A stretch of DNA of 64,000 nt. It comes from Bedellia somnulentella. Lineage: Eukaryota > Arthropoda > Insecta > Lepidoptera > Bedelliidae. Numbering within the stretch: position 1 is the first letter of the stretch; every line of letters begins with the position of its first letter. Shown piece by piece: positions 54,243 to 64,000 of the stretch. The notes under the pieces are model-generated. The model was not told where the DNA came from, made no database searches, and saw only the letters and a list, made by a program, of their open reading frames with translations. The position numbers were made by a program, and so were the translations under genes. The stretch spans positions 7,831,213-7,895,212 of the forward strand of contig OY755183.1 in NCBI GenBank assembly GCA_963576735.1, given 5' to 3'.

Positions 54243-57200
54243 CTGAAATTGTTGAAACACATTGTATTTTCATTTCACTGGATGGAGAACAGTAAAAATA
54301 ACATACATTCATACACGGCTATAAACCCCTAAAAAGGTAGCCAGAATTTCAAAATCAGCAATTCCTCAGCCTTTTTTGGAAAGATGTGTGATCAATTAAG
54401 TGGGGAAAAGATTGTAAAGAGAAAGTTGTTGGTGATGGGTCTCAACCGCATCGCCCAAAAATCACTTAAAAAAACCCCAAAACCCTTAATCGCCTCTTAC
54501 GATCACCCATGGGAAGAAAAACGTGTTAATACATATAAGTGTATAAGTATGGTTTTGTGAAATCATATATTGCAAATGTGAATTGGTTAATGAGTAAATG
54601 AAAATTTGTAAGTTTTAAAACGGCTGTGGTATAGTTGTAGTTGGCTATATAGCTGGGATGGAAATTGCGAGTACGACTGTAGTTATTGCATATTATTTAA
54701 CATATCTTTAGGGCTTATTCCGTTTAACCACCCTAAGGCGGATATTCGGAAACGCGCTTCCTTCTATCCAGCCTGAACGGGATGGATATCCGTAATTCAT
54801 ATAAAATTTTTCTTCCGATTTTCTACCCTGCCTATGTACAGTCATTTACAGAAAAAAACCCAAGTTTTAATTTGTTACTTTTTTGTCACGAGTTTCTTTC
54901 TTGTTATAGTTTCATTTGTCACAACACGGTCATTTTAAATGGTTTTTACCCAAATACTATCTTCCAACCCTATGGTTAACAATAAATATTAAATTAAAAC
55001 TTCCGACCAAGATAATTTAATTCAAACTGTAAGTAGGAAAGTAGGTACCTATGTTCTAAAGTATTTTAATGTTCACAAAGTTTTTTGGACCCGTTTCGAG
55101 TTGTGTATGTTTATGTAAATGACTGTACTTGCGGTAAAAAATCGTAAGAAACATATTATTATAAATTACGATTATTCACCTGGTTCAGTCTGGATTGAAG
55201 GACACGCATTTCCGAGTATCCGACTTAGGGTGGCTGTTTTAGGGTGGATAAACGGAATAAGCCATCTTTAGTTATTACATACATACATATATTCACGGCT
55301 ATAAATCCCTGGGATAGCCAGAGCTTCCGAATAAGACATTCTTCAGCCACTTTTGGAAATTAAGTGAGGATAATATTGTAAAACAAAGGTTATTGTTATT
55401 ATCCCATAATGAGTCATTATGTTGTTTTTGCTTTTGGATTTCCTTGATCCCTTTACAATTTCAAGTATGTAGACACAAAAAAAAAGTCTCGCATGCCTAC
55501 CATAAACCTCGTTAGTGTTTTCTCTAATTCTCTATCGTTTTCATAAATAATTTTATTTGTGTTGAATTTTAGTTTTTAAAGTCAAATCTCACTTACCCGT
55601 ACTTAGCAAAATTTGTCCACATTTCTATCATTCTGTCCCGAACCAATATGTCAGTCGCAGTGATATTATTTACCAGATTCTCTGTTTTTATTATATATCC
55701 GATATCATCTCCGTGACAGGCTCCTGGTCGATCTATGTTCATTTTTTTCTTCAAATAATTAAAGCCACCATCGTAAGAAAATTGATAAAAGTATGTACGA
55801 GGGTTATGCTTAGCTATCTCTGAGACAGCATAATGAATTCCGCAAATGAAGTCTACATCACTGAAATAATCAATGGCAAAGTCATCGGGTTCAGAATATG
55901 ATGTCCCAGCCTCTAAATATATCTTCCTCAGTTTTTTCTCCAACTCTGGTTTTTTATTGCTATCAACATGAAACGGGAAAAACTTTAGAAAATCTTTATT
56001 CCTTACTAATTCATCAAATCGCTCCTGTTTAAATGCTGGCATCAAAAGCCCTTCCTTGGAACAACATCCAGATATAAAGGGTACCTTTGTAAATTCACCT
56101 CTTTTCAATATATCGATTGGCTTCTTACTCAAAAACGGAACCCAGTCGCCTGGTTTCTCCATTGTTGGTACAAATCCGAAGTATATACCACCTTTCCAGG
56201 TCTCTGTTCCTGTTACAGCCATGGCCGATTTAACCAATTCCTCGTAAGGTAATTTAAGTAAATATTTATAAAGTTCCTTTGCATCGGTTATATTTATTCC
56301 TTTTAGGGCAGGGATTCTGTAACCGAGTCTTTTAACGTTTTCATTGTAGGCCCAGGGAAGTAATGAACTTCCAGCTTGGGCGATAGCTTTGTGGTACAAA
56401 CCTCGTGCCAGAGGAGAGAGCAGCAGATACTCTACCGAGGCACCCCCGGCGCTGATACCAAATATGGTGACATTTTCGGGGTCGCCGCCGAACACCGCTA
56501 TGTTCCGTTGCACCCACCTCAATGCTTGCACTTGATCATGCAGACCCATATTCCCCGGCGCTTCCTTGCAATCTAAACTCAAGAAGCCTAGTATGCCAAG
56601 ACGATAATTAATACTCACAACCACAACGCCTTCTTTTATCAAGTTTTGGGGCCCATGTTTACTATCATCCGTCCCACTTCCAAAGACGAATCCTCCGCCA
56701 TGGATGAAGAACATCACCGGAAAAGCTTCCGCTCTAGTTGCCGGTAATTTTGGAGTATATATATTCATATACAGGCAGTCCTCCTGCCCCTCGATGGTTT
56801 CTGTTTCGGAATCGTATTGAGCACAAAATTTTGATTCTGCTGTTGCATCGCGTATTCCTGCCCATGGTTCTGGCGGCTGTGGCAGCTGAAATATTCATTA
56901 TAATATTTTATTATTGTACATTATGAGCGATATACAGGGTGTCCTGGGACACGACGTCAAGCCGGCGCCGGGTGAATATCAGATAAATAATTTTAAAAAA
57001 ATATGTCTTATATTTTGAAAATTATGACCATCCAAAAAACGGAAAAAGTTACACCCTGTGATGCGTTTTTCCTTCCCATTTCTACAAATTTCCACTTTTT
57101 TATTATTTTTGTTTTGTTTCGTAACCCTGAGTAATGCTCCTGTAGCTAGTAGTCTAAAACTTTTACTCAATTGCTCTAACTTTGAAAGAAAATGCCCAAT

Positions 57201-60200
57201 CCTTCCCAGATCAAGAGAGAAATTTACTTTCTCGTTCAATTCCAACTCACTTTCCTGAAAAAAAAGTACTATACTGCTTGGGCAAGTAACTTTAAAAGTT
57301 AGGGCATTTAATAAGGATTCCAAAATGGTATGACAGTTACTACTTTATTTGTTACATTATTGTCAAAAAAAAAATTGTTAACAAAGCTGGTTTTTTACCA
57401 TTGTTTTTACTTTTTTTTTGTAATGACGTAGGTACCTTTATCCTTCCTTCAGAAATTTATCTTTACATTATTTTAGTGTAAGTGAGACGGAGAGAGCTAA
57501 TTTATGAAGTGTGAGCGGGGCAGATAGTAAAGCCGCTTATTTAAATTAATGGCATCACAATTTTTTGCCTTGAGCTTTGGATAGGTTAATGAAATAATAA
57601 AAAAATAAGTAGAATTATTAGATTTTATTTCAATTACAGCATATGTTCAAACTGTCTTCCTTCAGCAGCAATACAAGCCCTACATATTTTTAAAAAAGAT
57701 CGGCTTATCTGACGGGCGAATCGTCCGTTATTTACGAACTCTACAGCTTGTGCTATCATTGTTCGTAGCTCCGCCAAGTCTTCTATCGGTTTGTGGTACA
57801 CTTTTTCTTTCACTGCTCCCCAGTAAAAGAGATCGAGTGGGTTTAAATCAGGGGAACGGGCTGGCCAAGAGATTGTGCCTGATCGCCCTATCCACCGTCC
57901 CGGGTATTCCTCATCAAGGTATTCTCTAACTGAGCGGGCATAATGCGCTGGGCAACCATCTTGCTGGTACCACATATCGCGGTAAATGTTGAGTGGTACG
58001 TCTTCCAGCAGATTTGGCAATTGATTTTGTAGAAAATCCAAATAAATTTCACTATTCAAAATCTCTGGCAACTCATAAGGCCTAATGATCCTCCCATTTA
58101 AAATCCCACTCCACATGTTCACTTTAAATCGATATTGTGATCGGTTTTGTCGCATCAAATGTTGATTTTCCACATGCCACTCGTGAGGGTTGTGTAAGTT
58201 CATGTAACCATCTTTTTTAAATGTTGATTCATCAGACCACAAGATTTTGCTTAGGTATTGCGGATCCTCTCGGTGTCAATCTAACATGGTTTGACAAAAT
58301 GCAACTCTTGGTGAATAATCTCGCTCCAGTAAAGATTGTACTCGCTGTACGTGGTAGGGGTGGAGCTCATTTTGTTTTAAAATTCAGTGTGCTACACTTT
58401 TGGGCACTCCTGTACTAGCACTCTTGTCCTGTAAAAGCACAAGCAATCAGGTCCAATAAACGAAGCAAAGGTTATTATTTTAGTACGAAATCAAGACGAA
58501 CGAATACGAAAAGGTGCGCAGTAAACAAAGTAACGTAACGTACTGCAGATGTATTGTAAACGCGATCAAGATGGACGATAGTGATTGTCCGCTCGCACTA
58601 GTGGAATAGTATATATCCGTCTCACACTTTAGCAGCGTCACTATCTGTCCAGCTCACACTTCATAAAATAGCTCTCCCTGTCTCTCTTACACTAGAATAA
58701 TGTAAAGATACCTTTCTGAAGGAAGGATAAGGTACCTACGTCATTACAAAAAAAAGTAAAAACAATGGTAAAAAACCGGCTTCGGTAACAAAACAATTTT
58801 TTGACAATAATGTAACAAATAAAGTAGCAACTGTCATACCATTTTGGAATCCTTATTAAATGCCCTAACTTCTAAAGTTACTTGCTCAACCAGTGTAGTA
58901 CTTTTTTTTTCTGAGAGTTGAAATTGAACGAGAAAGTAAATTTCCCTCTTGATCTGGGAATGATTTGTCATTTTCTTTCAAAGTTAGAGCAATTGAGTAA
59001 AAGTTTTAGACTACTAGCAACAGGAGCATTACTGAAGATTACGAAACAAAACAAAAATAATAAAATAGTGGAAATTTGTAGAAATGGGAAAGAAAAACGC
59101 ATCACAGGGTGTAACTTTTTCCGTTTTTTTTTTGATGGTCATAATTTTCAAAATATAAGACATAGATTTATTTTTATTATATTTCTCATAACTGGTATAA
59201 TGTGGCCTACCACCCGGCGCCGGCTTGACGTCGCGTCCCGGGACACCCTGTATATATGTCAAAAGATATGGTTATGGTGTGTAGAACAACGCTGTAACAT
59301 GTATTATAAAATTGTGAGGAATATTGAGTTTCATATCAGTACATCATATAGCATCCAGTCGCTACTTTGAGTGAAGACGACAATAGTTAAATAAATACTC
59401 AGGAGAACTGTATAACTTTGTGTAAATCTAGCCCTTCGATCCGAGGCAAAAGATGACTTCTGAAGTTATTTTTGAGCGAGACAGTTTGAGAATTGTAACC
59501 AGCAATTCTTTATCTGTAATAATTTCCTCTCGCAACTAAAGAATGGCAGAAACATTAACGGTTACAGCATAAAACTCTTTTTTTTCAATAGTATTTAACG
59601 GAAAATGAACTCTTTTGCACCGAATCCTACAGTGCCTTTTTCTTTACCTTATCTGATTTAAGCAATAAATTACTATTAAACCTTTTTAGTACAACCCTCT
59701 TCTCACCAGAATAGAAAGTCCAATGGTATATAGTGCACAATTTGCTAAGGCATTTCCGTTATTAAAATAAAAAATAGAAAGAGAAATAAATTAATTGATA
59801 TCATGTAAATAAATTTGTGTTTTTTATATATTAAAAGAAATTGTTTGAAAAAATGTAAACGAAGCTAGAGAGATTTGCTAGGATCGTACCAAGTGGGCAA
59901 TAGGGGCGTGAGTATATGTATTGCCATGTAGTGCCGGCTTAAAATGTCACTGCCCCTTTCTACCCACGGGTGTCATAAGAGGCGTGATGGGTGCCTAAGT
60001 TGCCTAACCGCATCACCCAAAAATCACTTAAAAGCCCAAATACCCTAAGTCGCCTATTACGAACACCCACTTGGGGTAGTGCTATCCCAAGCTGACATTA
60101 CTCAGTTCTTTTTTAATACAAGCAAAAAAAATTGTCGGTGCCTACTCGTTTTATTGACATGCTTAGCTGCATACAAAAATAACTTGATAATTAAATTGCT

Positions 60201-60533
60201 CGAAAACAAAACACTTAAAGTATTATCATTATAACTTTTCAAATTTAGATAAGTGTATGATTATGCACCTATGCATGTACGCACGCTTACACACACTTGC
60301 ATAGATTCGCGGCCCGGCATTTCCGAGAGCTTGAAATCTAGCTGCAAGCACTGACCTTTGACCTACTTACTGGAAAATATATCATTATTATTTTTTCTTA
60401 CCGAGAACCGCAGCTCATCCACAGGTGGTTTCGCGAAGGGGATCCCTTTAAACACATAATATGGTATCCCATCTGTTATGCACTGTTTACCTTCCAATTT
60501 CCCTTCAGTCACTTCCACCACAATTTCAGGCAT
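54074..60533 (-). CDS. Carboxylesterase, alpha-esterase type (three coding exons)
   Basis: Coding exons 60533-60402, 56885-55597 and 54242-54074 give 132 + 1289 + 169 nt, or 529 residues plus stop. The splice sites are TCG|GTAAGAA, TTTCAG|CTG, TACGG|GTAAGT and TTTCAG|AGAACC, and the phases agree (0, then 2). Alpha/beta-hydrolase fold: GIPFAKPPVDELRF and the disulfide region EDCLY, the oxyanion HGGGF at 106-110, the nucleophile Ser189 in FGISAGGAS (most relatives have Glu before the Ser), Glu322 in SKEGLL and His435 in CHGDDIG, so the catalytic triad is complete. It starts MPEIVVEV with no signal peptide or membrane anchor, so it is cytosolic; expected to hydrolyse xenobiotic, dietary or hormone esters. 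The length is normal. The introns of 3.5 and 1.35 kb are full of transposons. The substrate cannot be told from sequence; a juvenile-hormone esterase is unlikely, since the secreted form and GQSAG motif are absent. Confidence 0.92.
54300..54530 (-). repeat. TATG-tailed element in esterase intron 2
   Basis: ACATACATTCATACACGGCT, AAAGGTAGCCAGAATTTCAA, TTGGTGATGGGTCTCAACCG, CATCGCCCAAAAATCACTTA and CGCCTCTTACGATCACCCAT in reverse order. The final block is decayed. Confidence 0.8.
54712..55263. mobile_element. hAT-type MITE, 552 bp, with 8-bp target duplication
   Basis: The ends GGCTTATTCCGTTTAACCAC and, reversed from the right, GGCTTATTCCGTTTATCCAC extend as imperfect inverted repeats for about 70 bp (CGGATATTCGGAAACGCG facing its partner). 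Exact 8-bp duplications ATCTTTAG flank it at 54704-54711 and 55264-55271. 8-bp duplications are the mark of hAT (also P) elements. No transposase. It lies inside esterase intron 2. The 65-codon open frame inside is spurious. Confidence 0.88.
55275..55405 (-). repeat. TATG-tailed element, 3' part, in esterase intron 2
   Basis: TACATACATACATATATTCA, CGGCTATAAATCCCTGGGAT, AGCCACTTTTGGAAATTAAG and TGAGGATAATATTGTAAAAC. 5'-truncated, and it starts three bases from the hAT-type MITE flank. Confidence 0.75.
55597..56885 (-). CDS. Esterase coding exon 2
   Basis: It starts LPQPPEPWAGIRDATAES after TTTCAG and carries the whole catalytic core (HGGGF, GISAGG, SKEG, CHGDD), ending WTNFAKY plus two bases before GTAAGT. 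Without splicing the frame would end at the TAA inside the donor, which supports the junction. Confidence 0.92.
56935..59250 (-). mobile_element. Tc1/IS630-type element with ~600-bp inverted repeats
   Basis: The ends are CAGGGTGTCCTGGGAC and GTCCCGGGACACCCTG with TA on both outer sides (56933-56934, 59251-59252). The inverted arms run about 56935-57536 and 58630-59250, with scattered differences. A degenerate transposase gene lies between them on the minus strand. Total 2316 bp, sitting in esterase intron 1. Open frames of 77-150 codons in the arms are mirror images of each other and part of the repeat, not genes. Confidence 0.88.
57634..58420 (-). pseudogene. Tc1/IS630-type transposase, broken
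   Basis: Intact C-terminal frame from 58242 to 57634 (202 codons): LWSDESTFKKDG with the first catalytic Asp, then QQDGCPAHYARSV with the second, then SPDLNPLDLFYWG with the third acidic position as Asp (a DDD-type Tc1-like family common in arthropods), ending EGRQFEHML. Upstream the same frame continues as NELHPYHVQRVQSLLERDYS and AFCQTMLD but meets a TGA at about 58280, and further upstream a frame change near 58380. The N-terminal DNA-binding domain is not readable. Inactive. Confidence 0.82.
59920..60105. repeat. TATG-tailed element folded back on itself
   Basis: CATGTAGTGCCGGCTTAAAA, ATGTCACTGCCCCTTTC and ACGGGTGTCATAAGAGGCG (5' end forward) meets CGCATCACCCAAAAATCACT, AAATACCCTAAGTCGCC and TGGGGTAGTGCTATCCCAAG (5' end reversed). 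The result is a head-to-head fusion with both outer ends being the element's 5' end. Lies in esterase intron 1. Confidence 0.75.
60402..60533 (-). CDS. Esterase coding exon 1
   Basis: ATG at 60533, then MPEIVVEVTEGKLEGKQCIT and FKGIPFAKPPVDELRFS, the standard N-terminus of insect carboxylesterases, 44 codons ending TCG|GTAAGAA. The phase 0 donor matches the exon 2 acceptor. Confidence 0.9.
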
Positions 60534-63429
60534 CACTGTTGTGAGAAACTTATTAAATTGTTACAATTTCATAAGGGTCTACTAGTTTAAGGCGTAAAAT
60601 GACCTAAATATAAGTGAAAATGTTTAGTTTTACTATGAGCACCAACTGAGCAAAGGAAATAGTGGATTAGAATGGTACAGATGGAAAATGACTGGGTTTG
60701 GTTTTCTGTCCCTGATGCGCAGGTCGAAACAAAGTTAACTTTATTTTATTGTAGTTCGTCGGAGAGAGTATAGGTGTCGCTGCAATACAATGATATTATT
60801 TTTTTCTGTTTGTGATTGCTAAATTAAGTGTATTTTATTTTAAAATAATTAAAAATATATTAAGCTTGATGTATTTAAGCCCTTTATATTTACACCACTC
60901 AATACGTCAAAGTTATAAAAGAGTACCTTATTGGATTGTTTCATATTAAAATTAATATGTTTTAATTACGCTTTGTTAAGCATGAAACTGTGAAGATTAT
61001 TTCACTAATCAATCAAGGCAAGTTTTTTTTGTAAATTATATTTTTTTACTGATTTGTATTATTTTTATATTATTACCTTGGTAGCTTCGTGCTGTGCGTG
61101 GGTTCAAATCCTTACTCCATTTGTGTAGTTTATTTATCAAGGTTATTAACGATGACCAGGGGAGGAAAACTACGGGCGAAAATCTAATTAAGAGCATTTT
61201 TTTTGTTATATTAGGTATTTTGCAATAAAAATTAACACATTATATAATTTCAATATTATCATAAGTTGTAAATTTTTATGAAGACTGTATCGTTTGATAC
61301 TTAATTTTACTCATTTATATAACCTGGCTTTTTCCCGCAATTCGTCCGCTTTTACTTTAGTAATTCGGTAATATAATTTTGGGTAACCTTCGTTATAATT
61401 GTAGTACCGCTGTTAATATGTAGGTAACATTTGATTACAGTACTTCGCTTTAAACATCGCTTTTTAACAACTTTTACTACAAAATAATAAATAACACACG
61501 TCGTTTTATGCATAAAATTCTTCTATCTCTCTATTATATTGGCGGTATCTGCGGAACATATGATCAGCAATTTCGCCACAAACAGCGTGATTTAGTCTCG
61601 TATGTGAAATAGTTGCAACTTTAAAAAAAACAAATTATTTTTTACATTTAATTCTGAGCATTTAATTCGTTATTTTTGTATGAAAAACCCGCCTCAAGTT
61701 TCCAACTTCGCCAGGGACCAGTCATATTTTCAAGTCTACGAATAAGAAAAAAAGTAAGATAGGTATTTCCTCTGCTCAATGGGCTTTTGATTCTAGGGGC
61801 TTTGGCTTTCCCATTGTGGTATTTATAGCTGTGATTATAGCCGCAAGTATATCATATATATAATTTAAATAGTTTCGCTGTCCCTCAGCTCGCTTCAACG
61901 GCTTCAAGACAACAACTATATACAATCCATTATTGTGCTCCGGACCGGTCATTGCGACGTGATTTAAAGTGGTCAAACAAGTGTTCGGATTGTAGTCGGC
62001 CTTAGAAGGTATGGAGGCGGTGGTCGGTAGTTAGACTGGAATGCGAACCGGCGCCATCGAGTCTGGAGCACACCTGCACCTCAACTACGCATACTTCAAG
62101 CATATTTAGAAACGGCCTCAGATTTATTGTCTTGACTACTCTCCATACCTTCTTATATTCGTCAGGGGTATTAATACCAAGAAACGAGTTGGAATACCTA
62201 AAGTTGCTGAAACAATTCTGGTACAGCTAAGCTAAGAGTATATTAAACAAAAATATTTTAAACGCTACGTTCTGTAAGCATCTTCAAAGCTTGTTTTTAC
62301 ATAATAATTAATATTTAATTTCAGATTATGCTATTACAAAGTTTCAATATTAAACGTCTTCTAGAATAACGCGCCTCTGTACGTATAGAAGAAGCCTTTG
62401 ACCACATTCGAGAACGACAATATAGTACGGTCTAATCTGAGCTGAATTCAACATCAAAAGCATATCTTTGGTTTCTGATTCTCACGCACGGTACAGGTGT
62501 GCATCCGGGTATCATCTACCATTATATTGTACCGCGCGGCTGAATGGCTCCGCTCAATAAAAAACTATTCGGTAAAAACAACAATATGTATGTTTAGCAA
62601 CATACCGCTGCTGTTTTGCAATGGAGTGACATGTATTCAAAATCTATACAGATAAATAAAATTGGTGTGATTTAGTAAATCCATAATGGGTTTAAACCAA
62701 ATGATACTTTATTGTAGTTTATGTCTGTCCATTTGTTTTGGCTAATCTATGAAACGGCTGGGCTGATTATGACGAGACTTTCATTGGCAGATAGCCCATG
62801 CTGTAAGAAGTAAAGTAAGCTAGCTTTTATTCTATTGGGAATTTTGCTAAATTAACTATTGTCAGAACTCTAAATACGGGGCAGATCACTAGTTTTAAAA
62901 TAAAGTTAATTAAACCAGTGTGTTCATTATATTGACGTCTGTGGTTTACTAGTGGGTAGGCAATGCGCCATTATAATTCGTTACGCGAAAGGTTACAGAA
63001 ATAATGGTTTTCGCTTTCCAAATCTATTGGCGATCGAAAACAGTTCTAAATCCTATCTATCATTCCAAAAATCCGCGGCCCAAATATTTCGTGTAACAAC
63101 AGCTTTCATCCTCTTGCTGTTCAAAATTGTGAAGACTTAACTAAACTTCGATTGTCTTATGTTAATTTTATATATAAATCCTTAGCGAGATATTCAACCG
63201 CGGGTTCTCACGATGCGACGCGGCTCGAATCACGACGTTGTAATGTTATTCTGTGTTATAGACACAGGTGTTCGTGCGGATGCTGCGGCCGCTACGGTCA
63301 CTGCTCCCTTTCACAACGAAGCCGCAAAACCTATCTTGCACTAAATTATTTTGTTTTTATCTATATCTAGTCGAAATTTTTCAGCTTGTATATCTGATTT
63401 TTTAAATGTTTAAAGTAGCCATTGCAGTG
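60534..63429. other. Upstream region of the esterase gene
   Basis: It should contain the promoter and any 5' non-coding exon of the minus-strand esterase, not identifiable by eye. A SINE-head scrap with GGGTTCAAATCC is at 61077-61130, and GC-richer patches with CACCTG/CAGGTG are at 61990-62110, 62480-62540 and 63180-63320. The open frames at 62952-63370 look like a decayed coding fragment without an assignable family. Confidence 0.4.
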
Positions 63430-63680
63430 TCTTAGAAAATAAGTAACACTTTTCTTCCCGCTGATGTAAAAGGCAACTTGGGATTTTAAAACTTTTTAAG
63501 TAATTGTTTTGCGATGTGGATGTAGTCGAGGGAGACTCATCACCAAAAATGCCCAATTGCACTATCTTTTGCACACTCAACTTTCAAAAGTGGCTGATTC
63601 TTATATTTGGTTTATTTTAGCTCTGAAGCTCTGACTACTACCCCTTTTAATGATTTCTAGCCATGGTAGTTATCTTCGTG
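63430..63680 (+). repeat. TATG-tailed element, degenerate
   Basis: CTTGGGATTTTAAAACTTTT, GGGAGACTCATCACCAAAAA, CAACTTTCAAAAGTGGCTGA, GCTCTGAAGCTCTGACTACT and ATGATTTCTAGCCATGG in forward order. Confidence 0.65.
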
Positions 63681-63891
63681 CCGTGATTCTATACTATTAT
63701 ATTCTATAGTTCGTAGGCTTAAAGGATAAAATTTATTGAAACAAAGATACACTCAAGAATACTGTGTGCATCCGGGTATATGTACATATCTAGTCTTTTA
63801 AATCCGTTCACTTCAACGTTATAATTAACTAAACTTATCATAATAATTATAATGGCTGACAAGTATGGAATTAGATGATATTAAAATAATA

Positions 63892-64000
63892 TACATACAT
63901 ATCCTCACGGTCATAAATACTAAAAAGGGGTGGCCAAGCCAGATCCTCACAGCTAGAAAATTCTCAGCCATATTTAGAAGTTGATAGGGGAAGATCGTAG
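63892..64000 (-). repeat. TATG-tailed element, cut by the window end
   Basis: ATACATACATATCCTCACGG, TCATAAATACTAAAAAGGGG, TGGCCAAGCC and TTAGAAGTTGATAGGGGAAG. Confidence 0.75.

Noticed and set aside
56979..59370. Open frames of 77-150 codons in the arms of the Tc1-like element
   Set aside because: The same sequence appears inverted in both arms, and the peptides are low-complexity and unlike any protein.
62952..63370. Possible host exon upstream of the esterase
   Set aside because: The open frames are short, shifted between frames and match no family that I recognise.
1..64000. CRISPR arrays, bacterial operons, integrated prophage
   Set aside because: No regular spaced repeats and no bacterial gene organisation. 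The only bacterial-type gene is the single CAS copy, known from Lepidoptera.

Overview
The window looks like nuclear DNA of a moth or butterfly, probably a noctuid-type moth. The reasons are an AT-rich, intron-containing background, a single-exon bacterial-type cysteine synthase/beta-cyanoalanine synthase gene (known as an ancient horizontal acquisition of Lepidoptera), a cytosolic carboxylesterase of insect type, and many tRNA-derived SINEs and short dispersed repeats of the kind found in noctuids. The order is inferred from gene content and repeats; no species can be named from the sequence alone.

Layout. Positions 1 to about 42,000 are a gene desert built almost entirely from mobile-element debris. 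It holds a 145-bp tandem duplication, a Helitron remnant, a perfect 233-bp inverted-repeat element (1061-2176), a perfect 110-bp palindrome (3667-3776), a tandem exon-like duplication (8744-9198), and many copies of a dispersed element of about 260 bp that ends in TATG repeats. Its most striking locus is 24,400-28,430. There a broken LINE is split by a complete-length PIF/Harbinger transposon, whose transposase and MADF-protein genes lie on opposite strands with each gene's exon inside the other's intron.

The two host genes are both on the minus strand. The first is the cyanide/cysteine-metabolism enzyme at 42,305-43,288 (327 codons, no intron). The second is a carboxylesterase at 54,074-60,533, which I assembled from three coding exons (44 + 430 + 55 residues, 529 in all) with matching splice phases and an intact Ser-Glu-His triad. 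Between them lie a full-length but broken mariner (47,256-48,536) and several SINEs. The esterase introns are packed with insertions: a Tc1/IS630-type element with inverted repeats of about 600 bp, a 552-bp MITE with an 8-bp hAT-type target duplication, and copies of the TATG-tailed element.

How the genes fit together: both host genes encode soluble enzymes of families used against plant defence chemistry (cyanide and ester-bearing compounds). Their neighbourhood may reflect only chance; no regulatory link is visible. All transposase genes seen here carry at least one stop or frameshift, so the mobile elements look immobile unless helped from elsewhere. Coordinates of degenerate repeats are approximate, because they were read by eye.
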